Shown: in pieces, positions 11,031 to 21,949 of the stretch
Layout of the letters: every line of letters starts with the position of its first letter
How positions within the stretch are numbered: the first letter of the stretch is position 1
Source of the DNA: Anoplopoma fimbria
Lineage: Eukaryota; Chordata; Actinopteri; Perciformes; Anoplopomatidae
Reading direction: 5' to 3'
Assembly: GCF_027596085.1 (NCBI RefSeq)
Contig: NC_072451.1
Coordinates: 12,944,618 to 13,008,617 of the forward strand
DNA length: 64,000 nucleotides
Notes under the pieces: model-generated
What the model saw: only the letters and a program-made list of their open reading frames with translations
Databases searched by the model: none
Told to the model about the DNA's origin: nothing
Made by a program: the position numbers and the translations under genes

Positions 11031-12235
11031 GTGAGTTTGACCTCTGACTCTTGCTTACTGATTCTAATGGAATGTTTTTATCAGATTTATGACTATGTTT
11101 TATCAACATTAATATACCAGCCTAAAAATAACACTGAACTGCAGGGATTTTTTTCATCAGCAATTTTATTATATCAACACTGAATGAAATGAAACATTTT
11201 CTAGTACTAACACTGAGAATCAAAAGCAGCTCTGTGTCTGGTTGAGTCACACTGACTCTTATAACCACTGAGATTTGTCAGATTACTGATTGCTTTATTT
11301 GCACACAATTGAGAGCTGGATTGTTTGTACCGTTACTTCAGTTTTTATGTTGGTAGCAATTCGAAATAATAACACTGCTCTAGGAACACAGTTAACACAG
11401 GTCTCTAATCAGCCAACAGTTTAGCCAAAGTTATTTGGAAAAAACGCCAAACTCTTGCTTCAACTTTAACCTACTGTACTAATTTAACTTGTGCACACAG
11501 CATTCCTGCACAATGAGGGACTATGAGTGATGTTTCTGGGTTGACCTCTGTATAAAGTGGTTTATATCATCTGGATTGGCTGTTGGCCTGTTTATACTCT
11601 TTTATACTATTGTAAGCAATGCTATCACAAGCAATAAAACCAATGACCCAAGCTACAAAAAATAAACCCTAATTTTAATTATGTGTAGGTCCATTTTAAG
11701 GCAGAAAATGATGGCAAAAACCCTAGCCATATACCTTACCTCCTAGTGTGAGGGGGACACTACTAACAGGCTATAAGCCTCCCCATAACGCTCGTGAAAA
11801 TATGTATTACTGCTGATTGTTTTTTGGAATAGCCAACATAGGTTATTTTTGTGAAAGAGCAAGTGAGAAAAGCAGCTAAGAGACAGAATCTTCTAGTTAT
11901 TGATTATGCCTCTGATTCATCATTGAGTTCAATGTCTCTGTGTAATATGAATGAAACTGAACCAACAATAGGGCTTCCCAATCATTGAAAAATAATGGCA
12001 AATCTAAATGAAATATGGAAAACTAAAATGGCACTAGATATCAATAACTTTTTAATTTCAAGCCCTGTGTAATATATATGATATATTCATATTTGGGCAC
12101 ATCTGGTAGAGTTTAGGAACTCTACATCGCGGTGATATTTCATATTTATATTTTACATTAGTGACTTAGTCAAAATGTTCTTTTTTTTTTTTTATCTTAT
12201 TATCATCATATATTATCTTTATCATTTCAGTATAA
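11031..12235. other. nfic: nfic intron segment, nothing recognised
   Basis: AT-rich intronic sequence with a T-run at 12180-12193. No coding or repeat family was recognised. Confidence 0.5.
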
Positions 12236-12600
12236 GGCTGCACGGTGGTGTAGTGGTTAGCACTGTCGCCTCACAGCAAGAGGGGCCAGGGTTCAATTCC
12301 CAGGCCAGACAACCTTCTGTGTGGAGTTTGCATGTTCTCCCCGTGTCAGCGTGGGTTCTCTCCGGGTTCTCCGGCTTCCTCCCACAGTCCAAAGACATGC
12401 AGCTTAGGTTCATTGAAGACTCTAAATTGCCCGTAGGTGTGAATGTGAGCGTGAGTGGTTGTCTGTCTATATATGTCTGCCCTGTGATAGGCTGGCGACC
12501 TGTCCAGGGTGTACCCTGCCTTCGCCCATTGACAGCTGGGATCGGCTCCAGCACCCCCGCGACCCTTAACTGGATAAGCGGTTATGGAAGATGGATGGAT
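12236..12600 (+). mobile_element. tRNA-derived SINE, copy 2, with target-site duplication
   Basis: Full-length copy of the family at 2860, with A box, B box, conserved body and GGATGGAT tail. It is flanked by a perfect 12-bp direct repeat ATTTCAGTATAA at 12224-12235 and 12599-12610, sharing two bases with the tail. That is the target-site duplication expected of LINE-mediated retrotransposition. The body is close to copy 1, so the insertion appears fairly young. Confidence 0.9.
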
Positions 12601-12610
12601 TTCAGTATAA

Positions 12611-13351
12611 TATTACAGGAAATGTTGTTTGTAAGCTGTCTGTCATGGTACATTGTTAGAGTTCAACAGTGTACAATAACAGTAAATCAACACATTTTTA
12701 ACCCTGTTAGTATTATGGCTGCATGCCACTTTCATGTGGTCAAGTTTTGTGCATAATTATTGTATGGATTTGGTCAGAATAGGTCAGTGTTTATGGCGTA
12801 CTAAAATGTGCCGTCTTGGCTATGCTGCACAACTGCAGAATTGAAGAAATGCAGAAGCATTTTTTGTTAATCTTGTCAGTGAGATTACAGCGAGAGCATT
12901 ATAATTCTAGTATTTATTGTTCAGTTTGTTGCAATCTAAAGGGCCAGGGCCTCCAGTCACTTCCAGTTTATGTTGAATCTCACTAGGTGGCAAGGGATAT
13001 GTAGGAGGGCAGCAGACAGTAATGGTCTTTATAATGAAGGGGGAGAGGAGGGATCACACAGAGAGATACCTGCATGAAGAGACAAAGCAGCACTGACCCG
13101 AATACACATATCTTTATATCTGCCACATTTTAAATATTTTAAAAATCAGTATTTTGGAAATAATACTTTTTACAGTAAATTCACTAAGTTACCAACAATA
13201 TGACATGCAAAAAGAGAGATTGAACTGCCAGCAAACAACTCTAATAAATGAGTGTGGAATGTCATTCTGGTGTTACATGAGAATCAGCCTGCCAAAGAAG
13301 GGAAGAAAAAAATAGACAGACCGACAGATATATAGAAAAATAGATATAGAT
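12611..13351. other. nfic: nfic intron segment, nothing recognised
   Basis: No gene or named element was seen. It ends in GATA-rich simple sequence next to the following SINE. Confidence 0.5.
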
Positions 13352-13638
13352 GGGGCGACTGTGACTCAGTGGTAGAGCAGGGTCATCCTTCAATCAGAGC
13401 ATTGGCGGTTCGATCCCTGGCTCAGGCAGTCCATAACGACGTATCATTGGGCAAAACACTTAACCCCAAATTGCTCCTGCAGGCTGTTCCTGCGGTATGG
13501 GTATGAATGTTAATTATTGGCACCTTAGTAGCCCCTGCCGTTAGTGTATGAATGGGTGAATGATATGTAGTGTAAAAGCGCTTTGAGTGGTCGGAAGACT
13601 AAAAGAATTGCTGTACAAGTACAGTCCGTTTACCATTT
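13352..13638 (+). mobile_element. second tRNA-derived SINE family
   Basis: The tRNA-like head has A box TGACTCAGTGG (13362-13372) and B box GGTTCGATCCC (13407-13417). Next comes a body containing TTGGGCAAAACACTTAACC and AGCGCTTTGAGTGGTCGGAA, ending in GTACAGTCCGTTTACCATTT. It is unrelated to the family at 2860. It is embedded in (GATA)-like simple sequence on both sides, so target-site duplications cannot be judged. It is not a functional tRNA gene, because the acceptor stem and anticodon arm do not pair. Confidence 0.8.
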
Positions 13639-15152
13639 AGATAGATGGATAGATATACTGTAGATAAAAATATATAGATAGATAAAACTCAATGGTTGTG
13701 ATCAGGTTTCCTGTAAGTATTTCAGTTCACCCCATATTGGCAATATTCTGCCTATAAGTCTGACTTTGTCTTAAAAACAAATCAGCAGATTGCATTGTTA
13801 GGCGTAAGAAAGGGCTTCTGTGAACAGAGAATGTAAGTGAATGCCAGTTGTAGCATAATGGGTTCAAGCATTGTTTATGATGTTATTTATCAATGATCCT
13901 GGAGAACTGTGACTGTCTCAAAGTGTCTTCGTGTTATACTTAATCTGTAAATGTCACAGAGGACCTTAAGATTGACTAGATGCCATTTGTGCTCAGACCT
14001 CTGACTGCCCTTCTTAATCCTCTCAACCCAGTTCCCATTTCTTCTGGGAGGCTTTTTGCTTGTTTTTTTGTGTTAAGAGCATCCACAAAACGAAAGTGTT
14101 TCACTCGGTATTTTAAATCAGTTAAAAATAAAGTTGAGTTAGCAATATCACATTGTAAAATTACTCCTGTAGAAGCCACTTGGAGTCAAGTGTATGTACC
14201 ACACCAAAGTGGTTCAGTAAGTGCATGCTTGTTCTTAGGACCATATGCAATAGAGGTAGGAACTTTGAATCAGGTGAGAGGTGTTGCTGGGCATAGGAGC
14301 ACAAATAGTTTTTTTACTTTTATGTAGCAAGGACTTAACTTAAAGCCACTGAGGGGCTGCAAAGACAGGCTAATACATTCAAACGTTTGCTGTAGCATCG
14401 TTTAGTTGTGTCTAGTGAAATATCAGAGTCCCGTTTCTTTGCCTTTGATGGAATATGCCCCATGTTGATATGACGGGCTAATTTGAAGTTAACAGAAACA
14501 CCACCATTCTTAGTTTCAGTTTATTATACACTAATGAAAACAAATATATATATCATCATCATTCTATAGCTTTAACTGGCTATCACAGACCAAGAAAGAC
14601 CTGGACTTGTAACAGAAAGCCTCATCAAATACTCAACCTGTGGGATGTGTGGATCCAGCAGAAAAAGGCTGAGCTCTGCAAGCCCAGCTGATGAGTCTTA
14701 AAGCAGATCATTTGCGCACAAACATCTGTTCTCTGGATGTTTAAAGAGACAAAGCTCTGCCTTACTCCTCCTCTCCCTAATATCACAGCCCCAGAAGGTT
14801 ATGCAGATGGTACTTTGCTGCATTCATGCACCATTGACCGTGAAATGCTGCCCTCTAAAGAAAGAAAGAAAGAAAGAAGTGTGGGGCTATGTTTACATCT
14901 GAGTTTTAATTCGGTCACACATGATATTAGTGTGGACATTCAGGTATACTCTGGACACTTGAACACTACTGCCAAACCCTTTTCACTGCATCTGCTGAAC
15001 TAATTGAGGAAATGGTGTACTTAATAGTCAAGTTTCTGATCAGGTGTATTCATTTCCAGTGTCTGCAGTGGAAGTAAGTGTGCTTGTGTTTTCTAATGGC
15101 TTCCCTTACACCAAGAGCACCACTTTCTTATAAAGCCCTCTTTATAGGGGTA

Positions 15153-15191
15153 TATCTTGCCCTATAAAGGCCCTCTTTATAGGGCAAGATA
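15153..15191. repeat. perfect 17-bp inverted repeat, 5-nt loop
   Basis: TATCTTGCCCTATAAAG at 15153-15169 is exactly complementary to 15175-15191, with loop GCCCT. A related partial unit (TATAAAGCCCTCTTTATAGG) lies just upstream at 15130-15149. Confidence 0.9.
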
Positions 15192-15639
15192 GATGCAACA
15201 GTAAGAAGAGGTTTTATAATATGATTTTAATTTCTGGGCAGACTGATGAATAATCTCAGCCATCTATTACTTTCAGTATACCCCAACTGTACCTGTTCAC
15301 CATGCAGTCATGTGGTCTCATCCCATTCTGTCTGCTGACTCCATGGAATTAAAACTGTAACAATTGTTCTTCAAAGCTTTAATCTTCTTCTTCTTATTAT
15401 TATATTTCTTCCGTACGTTTTTTGGCATCTAACTAGAAACCGTTCAACTATCAAATTATTCAGCTCTTTCAGGACATTCCTGCTATGACTTTTCTCATTT
15501 CTATCTCTTATGCTTTTTTAAATATTAAGCAATATTCATATTTTTCATATAATGTGACCTATGAATCTCAAAAACTGAGATGATAGGAGCGATAGCTCTT
15601 CATTCTCAAATGATCTCGTGGTCACATTTCAAACAACAC

Positions 15640-16506
15640 AAACATGAAAAATATATCAACACGAAGGGCAGAGTCTTTTCTCTCTATTGATAATATTATT
15701 TTGGCGATTGGACTCAAATGTACCTTAAATGAACCTCAAATTAACCCCAAACTAACCCTCATGGTCACATTTTAAACACATACAAACATAGCTTTAAACG
15801 TGGCTCCACATTATATTTAATTAAAACCAGACATATAACATTGTTTATTGGGATTTAACTCTGTGAGAAAGGCGGCCTTCATGAACCTGGTAATTTGATT
15901 GACAGAGAGAGTGTACATGTGTGTGTATTTCGCCCCATCATCAAAAGCAGTATTTTTTATTCAAAATTGAAGTTTACTCTGATTGGATGAACCTCTTACC
16001 CAATGAATCTGCCGTTGCTGAGGGGAAACTGACAGCACGACTCTTCTGATTAGACTCTTCTGATAGAAGTGTGATTTGCTCGTTGTTTTATTTCTTTTGT
16101 TTAAATACTGTTCTTTAGCTTCTTTTGACCTCTTTGACTTCTCGTCTTAGGTGAGTTGCTGTTGACTCTCCTTAACTGTATTTAGCTAGCTAGCTAACCT
16201 TGTGTATATTTCAGGCTCATAGATTAGTATTTTTGAGGTTAAACTATACAAAATGGCTGACATTTATGATTGTTTCGTGGGATTTTACAGAATTGAATGA
16301 ACTCTGGGTTGATAATGTGCTGCTCGCTGCTTTAATTCATATATCTGTTGTGACTGGCTTTTACCACACACACACACACACACACAAACATATCAACATA
16401 AAAATTACATCAACGCATTTGGCAGAGTCTTTTCTCTCTGTTGTTAATATTATTTATGCGATTGGACTTAATTTTTTTTTCAAATGAACCCCAAACTAAC
16501 CCTAAA
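15640..16506. repeat. diverged direct repeat pair about 750 bp apart
   Basis: 15640-15765 and 16392-16506 share GGCAGAGTCTTTTCTCTCT, a GCGATTGGACT block and a CCCCAAACTAACCCT block in the same order. They may be two copies of an unnamed element or the direct repeats of one decayed element. Confidence 0.6.
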
Positions 16507-16600
16507 TTGATACAGCTGTCTCAGAACTGTTAATATATGCAACGTTATCGGGCAGAACTGCAACCACCGTTAACTTCAGTTTGTGGAAAGAGCTTCAAGC

Positions 16601-16602
<2 letters not shown>

Positions 16603-16668
<66 letters not shown>
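16603..16668. repeat. (TG)n microsatellite
   Basis: 33 uninterrupted TG dinucleotides at the truncated end of the LINE that follows. Confidence 0.98.
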
Positions 16669-16669
<1 letters not shown>

Positions 16670-16679
16670 ATACAGGCCT

Positions 16680-18130
16680 CCAGGGGAGTCACTATGCAGA
16701 TTAAAGCAGTTGTGAGGGACAAGTTGGGGGGTGGGGGCTGTGTGCTGGAGGAGGAGGAGTTGGGGGGGGGGAGCTGAGTGTTGTGGGGAAGGGGGTGGAG
16801 GAGGGGCAATCTACAGGGGGTAGAGACGATGGGGGCTGCAGCAGTAGGGAGGATTGTATGGGGGGAGGGGTGGATGGCTGATCAAATCTGTTGAAGAATA
16901 AGTTCAGATCATTCACCCACTTTTGGTCCCCCACAGGCTGTTGGTTGGGCCCCTTGTGGCCAGACATCGCCTTGAGGCCCTTCCAGACCCCGCTGATGTT
17001 GTTCTGCTGTAGCTGATCCTCCATCTTTGTCCTGTAGACATTTTTCCCTGCCCTGATCTTCGTCCTCAGCTCCCTCTGCACAGTCTTCCTTGTTTCCTGA
17101 TCTAAAAACCCTCTTCTTCTTGAAGAGGGTCTTTATTTCAGGAGTGATCCAATGTTTGCTGTTTCAAAAACACCGTACAGTCCTGGTGGGTACGGTGTTC
17201 TCCACACAAAAGTTAATGTAGTCTCTTATGCAGTCTGTGAGACTGCATAACAGTCATGGGCATCACTGAATACTTCCCACACAGTTGACTCAAAACAGTC
17301 CTTCAGAGCCTCCTTGGCTTCATCGGACCATCTTTTGACTGTGCGAGTCACAGCTGGCTGCCTATGTACAAGAGGTTTGTACACAGGCAGGAGGTGCACC
17401 AGGTTGTCATCAGATCTTCCCAGGGGAGGGAGAGGTGATGAAGTGTATGCCTCCTTGGTGTTGGCATAGAAGAGATCCAGGGTTTTATTGTCTCTGGTGT
17501 GGCATGTGACGTATTGGGCGAATGTGGGCAGAGTGGAGGACGGAGGGGCATGGTTAAAGTCACCAGGGAGAAGGAGGAGGGCATTGGGGTGTTGTGTCAG
17601 CAGCCTGCTTGTCCCCGATTGGATGACGTCACAGGCCGCCTCAGCGTTAGCAGAGGGGGAATATACGCAGCTATCGCGATAACATGCGAAAATTCCCTCG
17701 GTAGATGGTTTGGCCTCATGCTAACGGCCAACTGCTCAGTGTCCTCTGTACATGTCCTTAATAGTGATGTGCCCAGAGTTACACCATCTATCACCATCTA
17801 TCTCCGGACACACTGCGTTTGTGTCCGGAGTTAGCTCCGTTAGCCATGTCTCCGTAAACACCATGATGCTACACTCCCGGTATTCCCTCTGACGGCGAGT
17901 CAGCGCTAATAATGAAGGCTGTACGTTTCCCATGATGATGGAGGGGAGGACGGGTTTAAAACGTGATGATGCGAGATAAGAATCTGGGTATCTTTTTCAT
18001 GACAGTACTGTTCTGTGGGCCGGGTTAGATCAACCAGATAGATAGGGTGGCTCAAATTGAGGAGAATGCAGAGGATTCCAGGGAGTTTCATCCTAGAACA
18101 AATAGAGTTGAATTACTTTAGGGAAAGGGG
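16680..18130 (-). mobile_element. degenerate LINE: endonuclease to linker region
   Basis: Minus-strand remains of a non-LTR retrotransposon ORF2 broken by frameshifts and stops. From its amino end: RRQREYRECSIMVFTETWL and DRWCNSGHITIKD (around 17930-17760), NHLPREFSHVIAIAAYIPP (around 17715-17650), a segment with NKTLDLFYANTKEAYTSS (around 17490-17440), then GKNVYRTKMEDQLQQNN and GVWKGLKAMSGHKGPN (around 17050-16960). These are endonuclease and endonuclease-RT linker motifs of a common fish LINE of the CR1/L2/Rex1 assemblage. The reverse transcriptase is missing, and the element stops at the (TG)n tract. It is a dead copy. Confidence 0.8.
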
Positions 18131-19888
18131 GCCAGGTTAGGGCTTAGTGCATGCCAAGGGGTGAGTGGTGGCATGTATCATAATGGCCTTACTGGGGTAG
18201 GTCCTCTGTCTCTTGGAGTGGGGACTACACCACCCTGTTCAATCAGAATGTCAGTATTTAAAGTCTACTTTACATTCATGAGAAGAACAGTGGAGGGTTG
18301 AATCTGAACACTGATTACAACAAGCTGTCATCACTATACATATGCACAACTACTCCTTTTAAGTAAAATATGGTTTATTTTCAGCAATACTGGTCATAAT
18401 CACAATGACAAGCAGATATTAGCACTACCGCAACAATAAACAAACATAAAGGTGAACAAGCAATTGTGTGGCATGTATGAGTGTGTATGTGTGAAAAGGA
18501 GATGGGAGCTGCGATGTATGTGTGTTGGTTAGTTAAGGAAAGAGAAAGAAAAATGTTCAAGGCAAAGCAGAGATAATCCTATCTGCTACAGGAAGACAAA
18601 ATAGCAGATTTGTATCTATTTTATTGACTGATAAAATGCAGTTTACTGTTTTTACTGGATGACTAAAGCTTACAGTAACACATATCATTACCCTGTCTTT
18701 GCACTGACAAAAGCATTTTACTTGAGATTGCTTAATGTAGTATTTTAGTCTGGTGTGTCCTGTAAAGTTTCTTCAAACTTAGATCATAACAGGGCAGTAG
18801 TATCGCTAGTATTGGAGGAAAACAGCAAATGTTCAGTGAACACGTTAACAGTCTTGAGGGGAGTAAGTAAGGTTGAGGACTGTGACCAGACTATTTAAAG
18901 TTACACATTTTTGTTCACCTCCTGTAAGGTCTGATGTGTCAGTGGAAAAGCGTGGCCCAGAGCAGTATGCTCTCTTTTAAGGCCTTTGGTGAGGTTGTGG
19001 GTGTCTAGACTGCATCCAATGGGAACTCAGGATCTGAATTCAAACCAAATTTCACACTCAGGTGAGACCTGCTAGATCTGGCGGGGTTTAAACTTTGTTC
19101 CATTTTGTCAGCCTTCAAGCTTTACATGCAAGCCTCTGTTCAGGCTTTCAATGGTGTATGAAGGCCTTTCCTTGATCCCCTCATGGTGAGGTTTCAATAC
19201 AGTTGTAATGTACTGTACGTTCATACCGTGTCATTGGCATTATGTCTCCCTCCGTTCCGTTTCTTTGCATTGTGGTTGGCTCCTATTCATGTTGCTGACC
19301 CGGAGAAATAGTATTCGACTTCAAGCCTTTGTGTAACACAGTTTCACTTTTGTGGAGGTAGGCTGGCGCATTTTTATTTTGCTAACTAAACATAACTTTC
19401 CCTCTGTCCAGAAACAGCCAGCTCATGTATTACAGGTTATGGTGCAATATTTGATGCACAGTTAAGTGGTTGATAGCACAAGTTGGTAGCACTGGTCTTT
19501 ATTTTAAAGTGGGACTTCCTCATTTAAAAACAGATTTTGTAATAAAACCACTTTTTTTGGAATCTCGTTTCCATGCTCATTTACATGACGACCTGGCCAA
19601 AAAGGCAGCAACAGGAGGTAAGTCGATACAGGACAAAATAAAACATATATACATCTCAAACAATCTAATAAAAAAAATTACACCATCACAATATAAAAAA
19701 CAACACATTCCCAGAGAAGCAAATTCAGAAGCAGGTGCAGTGATCAGAGACTATTGTTTTTAATGAATTATTAGAGGAGGATAACGGAATGAGGGTGTGG
19801 AGTTTTAGCTTCTTTTGGAACTTATTCCAGTCGCTTGGAAGCAGCACACTGAAATGAGAAACAGCCGAAGAAGGTGCGGACTTGTGAA
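18131..19888. other. nfic: nfic intron segment, nothing recognised
   Basis: Unique-looking AT-rich intron without recognisable exons or named repeats. Confidence 0.5.
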
Positions 19889-20207
19889 ATCCATCCATCC
19901 GTTTTCCGTAACCTGCTTATCCAGTTAAGGGTCGCAGGGGTGCTGGGGCCGATCTCAGCTGTCAATGGGCGAAGGCAGGGCACACCCTGGACAGTTCGCC
20001 AGTCTGTCGCAGGGCTGACATATAGAGACAAACAACCATTCACACTCACATCCACACCTACGGGCAATTTAGAGTCTTCAATGCACCTAAGCTGCATGTC
20101 TTTGGACTGTGGGAGGAAGCCGGAGAACCTGGAGAGAACCCACGCTGACACAGGGAGAACATGCAAACTCCACACAGAAGGTTGTCCAGCCCGGGAATTG
20201 AACCCGG
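19889..20207 (-). mobile_element. tRNA-derived SINE, copy 3 (reverse, head truncated)
   Basis: Reverse copy of the SINE family at 2860, from the ATCCATCCATCC tail through the body to the B box (GGAATTGAACCCGGG region). It lacks the A-box end, which is replaced by an abrupt join to a plus-strand copy at about 20208. Confidence 0.85.
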
Positions 20208-20392
20208 GCTCCTCCCACAGTCCAAAGACATGCAGGTTAGGTTAATTGATGAAATTGCCCTTAGGTGTGAATGTGAGCGTGAGTGGTTGTCTGTTTCTAT
20301 ATGTCTGCCCTGTGATAGGCTGGCGACCTGTCCAGGGTGTACCCTGCCTTCGCCCATTGACAGCTGGGATCGGCTCCAGCACCCCCGCGACC
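20208..20392 (+). mobile_element. tRNA-derived SINE, copy 4 (body fragment)
   Basis: Plus-strand body fragment starting at CCTCCCACAGTCCAAAGAC and ending at CACCCCCGCGACC, where the hAT remnant begins. Together with copy 3 it makes an inverted repeat with arms of about 185 bp. Confidence 0.85.
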
Positions 20393-20900
20393 GTGGCTGA
20401 CTTTCCATGTTGCCAAACACTTACTCCACCGCTGTGTTCCCAACTGCGCATTTTGCTGATAAACTGGGCGCACTTACTCTGCGATTTGCCGACTATGCAG
20501 CTCAGACATTAAAATTTGAACTGCTCAGAAATCTATTTGCAGGTGGAATTAGCACCTGTGAACATCCAAATGGAGTTGATAGACCTCCAGTGTAATGACA
20601 AACTCAAGACAAAGCATGACTCTGTACAGTTTCCAAACTTCATCCCTGAAACGATACCTTAACTCCGCCTACATACTGCTCAAATGCTCTGCGTGTTTGG
20701 AAGCACATACCTGTGTGAGCAGCTTTTCTCTGTGATGAGGTGAACAAAAACCCACACAGGAGTCGTCACACTAATGCACAACTTCACTCCATCTTATGCG
20801 TTTCCACAGCACAGAACCTAACCCTAAACATTAATGAACTGGCAGCCAAAAAAGAAGCCAAACATCTGGCTCTGGCACATGTGCATAAAATAAATTTGTA
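20393..20900 (+). pseudogene. hAT transposase C-terminal remnant
   Basis: Frame-broken plus-strand coding remains. Recognisable blocks are FADKLGALTLRFADYAAQ, MELIDLQCNDKLKTKHDSVQ, CVFGSTYLCEQLFSVMR and a degraded HSILR/AQNLTLNINELAAKK tail. CEQLFSVM is the core of the hAT C-terminal dimerisation domain, and the overall block order matches hAT-derived GTF2IRD2-like/ZBED-like proteins of fish. Several stops and at least one frameshift separate the blocks, so no functional protein is expected. The upstream part of the element is missing, cut off by the SINE junction. Confidence 0.75.
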
Positions 20901-21949
20901 ACTCACTTAAATATGTTTTCTTTTTGCCATGTACCCAAAATCCTTTCTATCCCGTTTTATAAATGTAGACCCTGTTTGGCCCTCGACGTTGTACCAGTTT
21001 TTAATTTTGGCCCATTCTAGAATCCAGCTGAAATATGTGGTCCAGTTTGAGCAGCTCCCTGAGCACCTCCATCTCCTGTACTGTCTAGGAGGAGAATTGG
21101 ATAAAGTTGCTTCGCGCTGAGTCAGCAGGGTTAAATGTCAGAGTAGTGTATTTGTTGAAATAGTCTATATTCTGATTTTATCTGATAGTGACTTGTAATG
21201 GTTTTAACCTTTTTTATTAAAGAGGGGTACCAGTCAAAGTCACGTCTGACAAACAATAATTATAAATGGAAAGAAAATAGGTCAGTCAAACCATACAAAA
21301 CAATAAAGTAAATACCCAGTAGTAACAAAATATGTCCCCAAAAAACAGCACTGCATAAACAAATAGACAACAGCTCAGTTCCACTTCCTAGACATGTATT
21401 CAAACGGAGGGGAAAAATTATTAGTGTATGTGTGAGTTGGGTGTGTAACCCACGGTCTTATAGTTCAGTCCATCCGGTACTGATTCCGTTTGGTGTTTTT
21501 TTACAACGCAAACAGTTCAGTCCAATCCAGGATCACCTTTGAAAAAAGATAATTCAAAAACCCCGCTCCGGGTTTTACCGCAGATCCACACAAATGAACA
21601 AATAAGTAAATAATGACAGCGTCTATCTGCCGTTAACAAAAGGGGTATATACAAAATAAACACTAAACATCGGGTACTCATTGTACCTTTGAACAGCTAG
21701 TGAGTCAAAAGTCATGTCCAAGGCAAAGGTCTTAACTCCGGCAAGACGCCGGCAACTTCTGAAGAAACTCCGACGGAGTAATATAAATCCAACAGATTCG
21801 TCCTCCTCCCGACAGCCTCCAGAAGCAGCTGGCCTTAGCTTCTTTTCCAGTCGACTACTATGATGCGGATTAACATGCAATCTCGCAGAGGGTAAAGCTG
21901 GCGTTCAAACTACGCGGCTTGTTTAAGGGCGGTGATTGGATTATTGGAT
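20901..21949. other. nfic: nfic intron segment, nothing firmly recognised
   Basis: A moderately CpG-containing stretch at about 21530-21930 adjoins the DIRS-like element and may be its terminal region. No gene was identified. Confidence 0.35.

Larger units (their letters stand above)
13639..16602. other. nfic: nfic intron segment with minor repeats
   Basis: No coding sequence was recognised. It holds a perfect hairpin (15153-15191), a diverged direct repeat (15640-15765 and 16392-16506), and short GAAA and CA simple tracts. Confidence 0.5.

Noticed and set aside
12175..12756. 193-codon plus-strand frame
   Set aside because: It is the translated SINE copy and flanks; the same peptide recurs at the other SINE copies.
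16576..16809. Open frames with poly-HT or poly-VC across CA/TG tracts (also 32459-32699)
   Set aside because: Pure dinucleotide-repeat translation.
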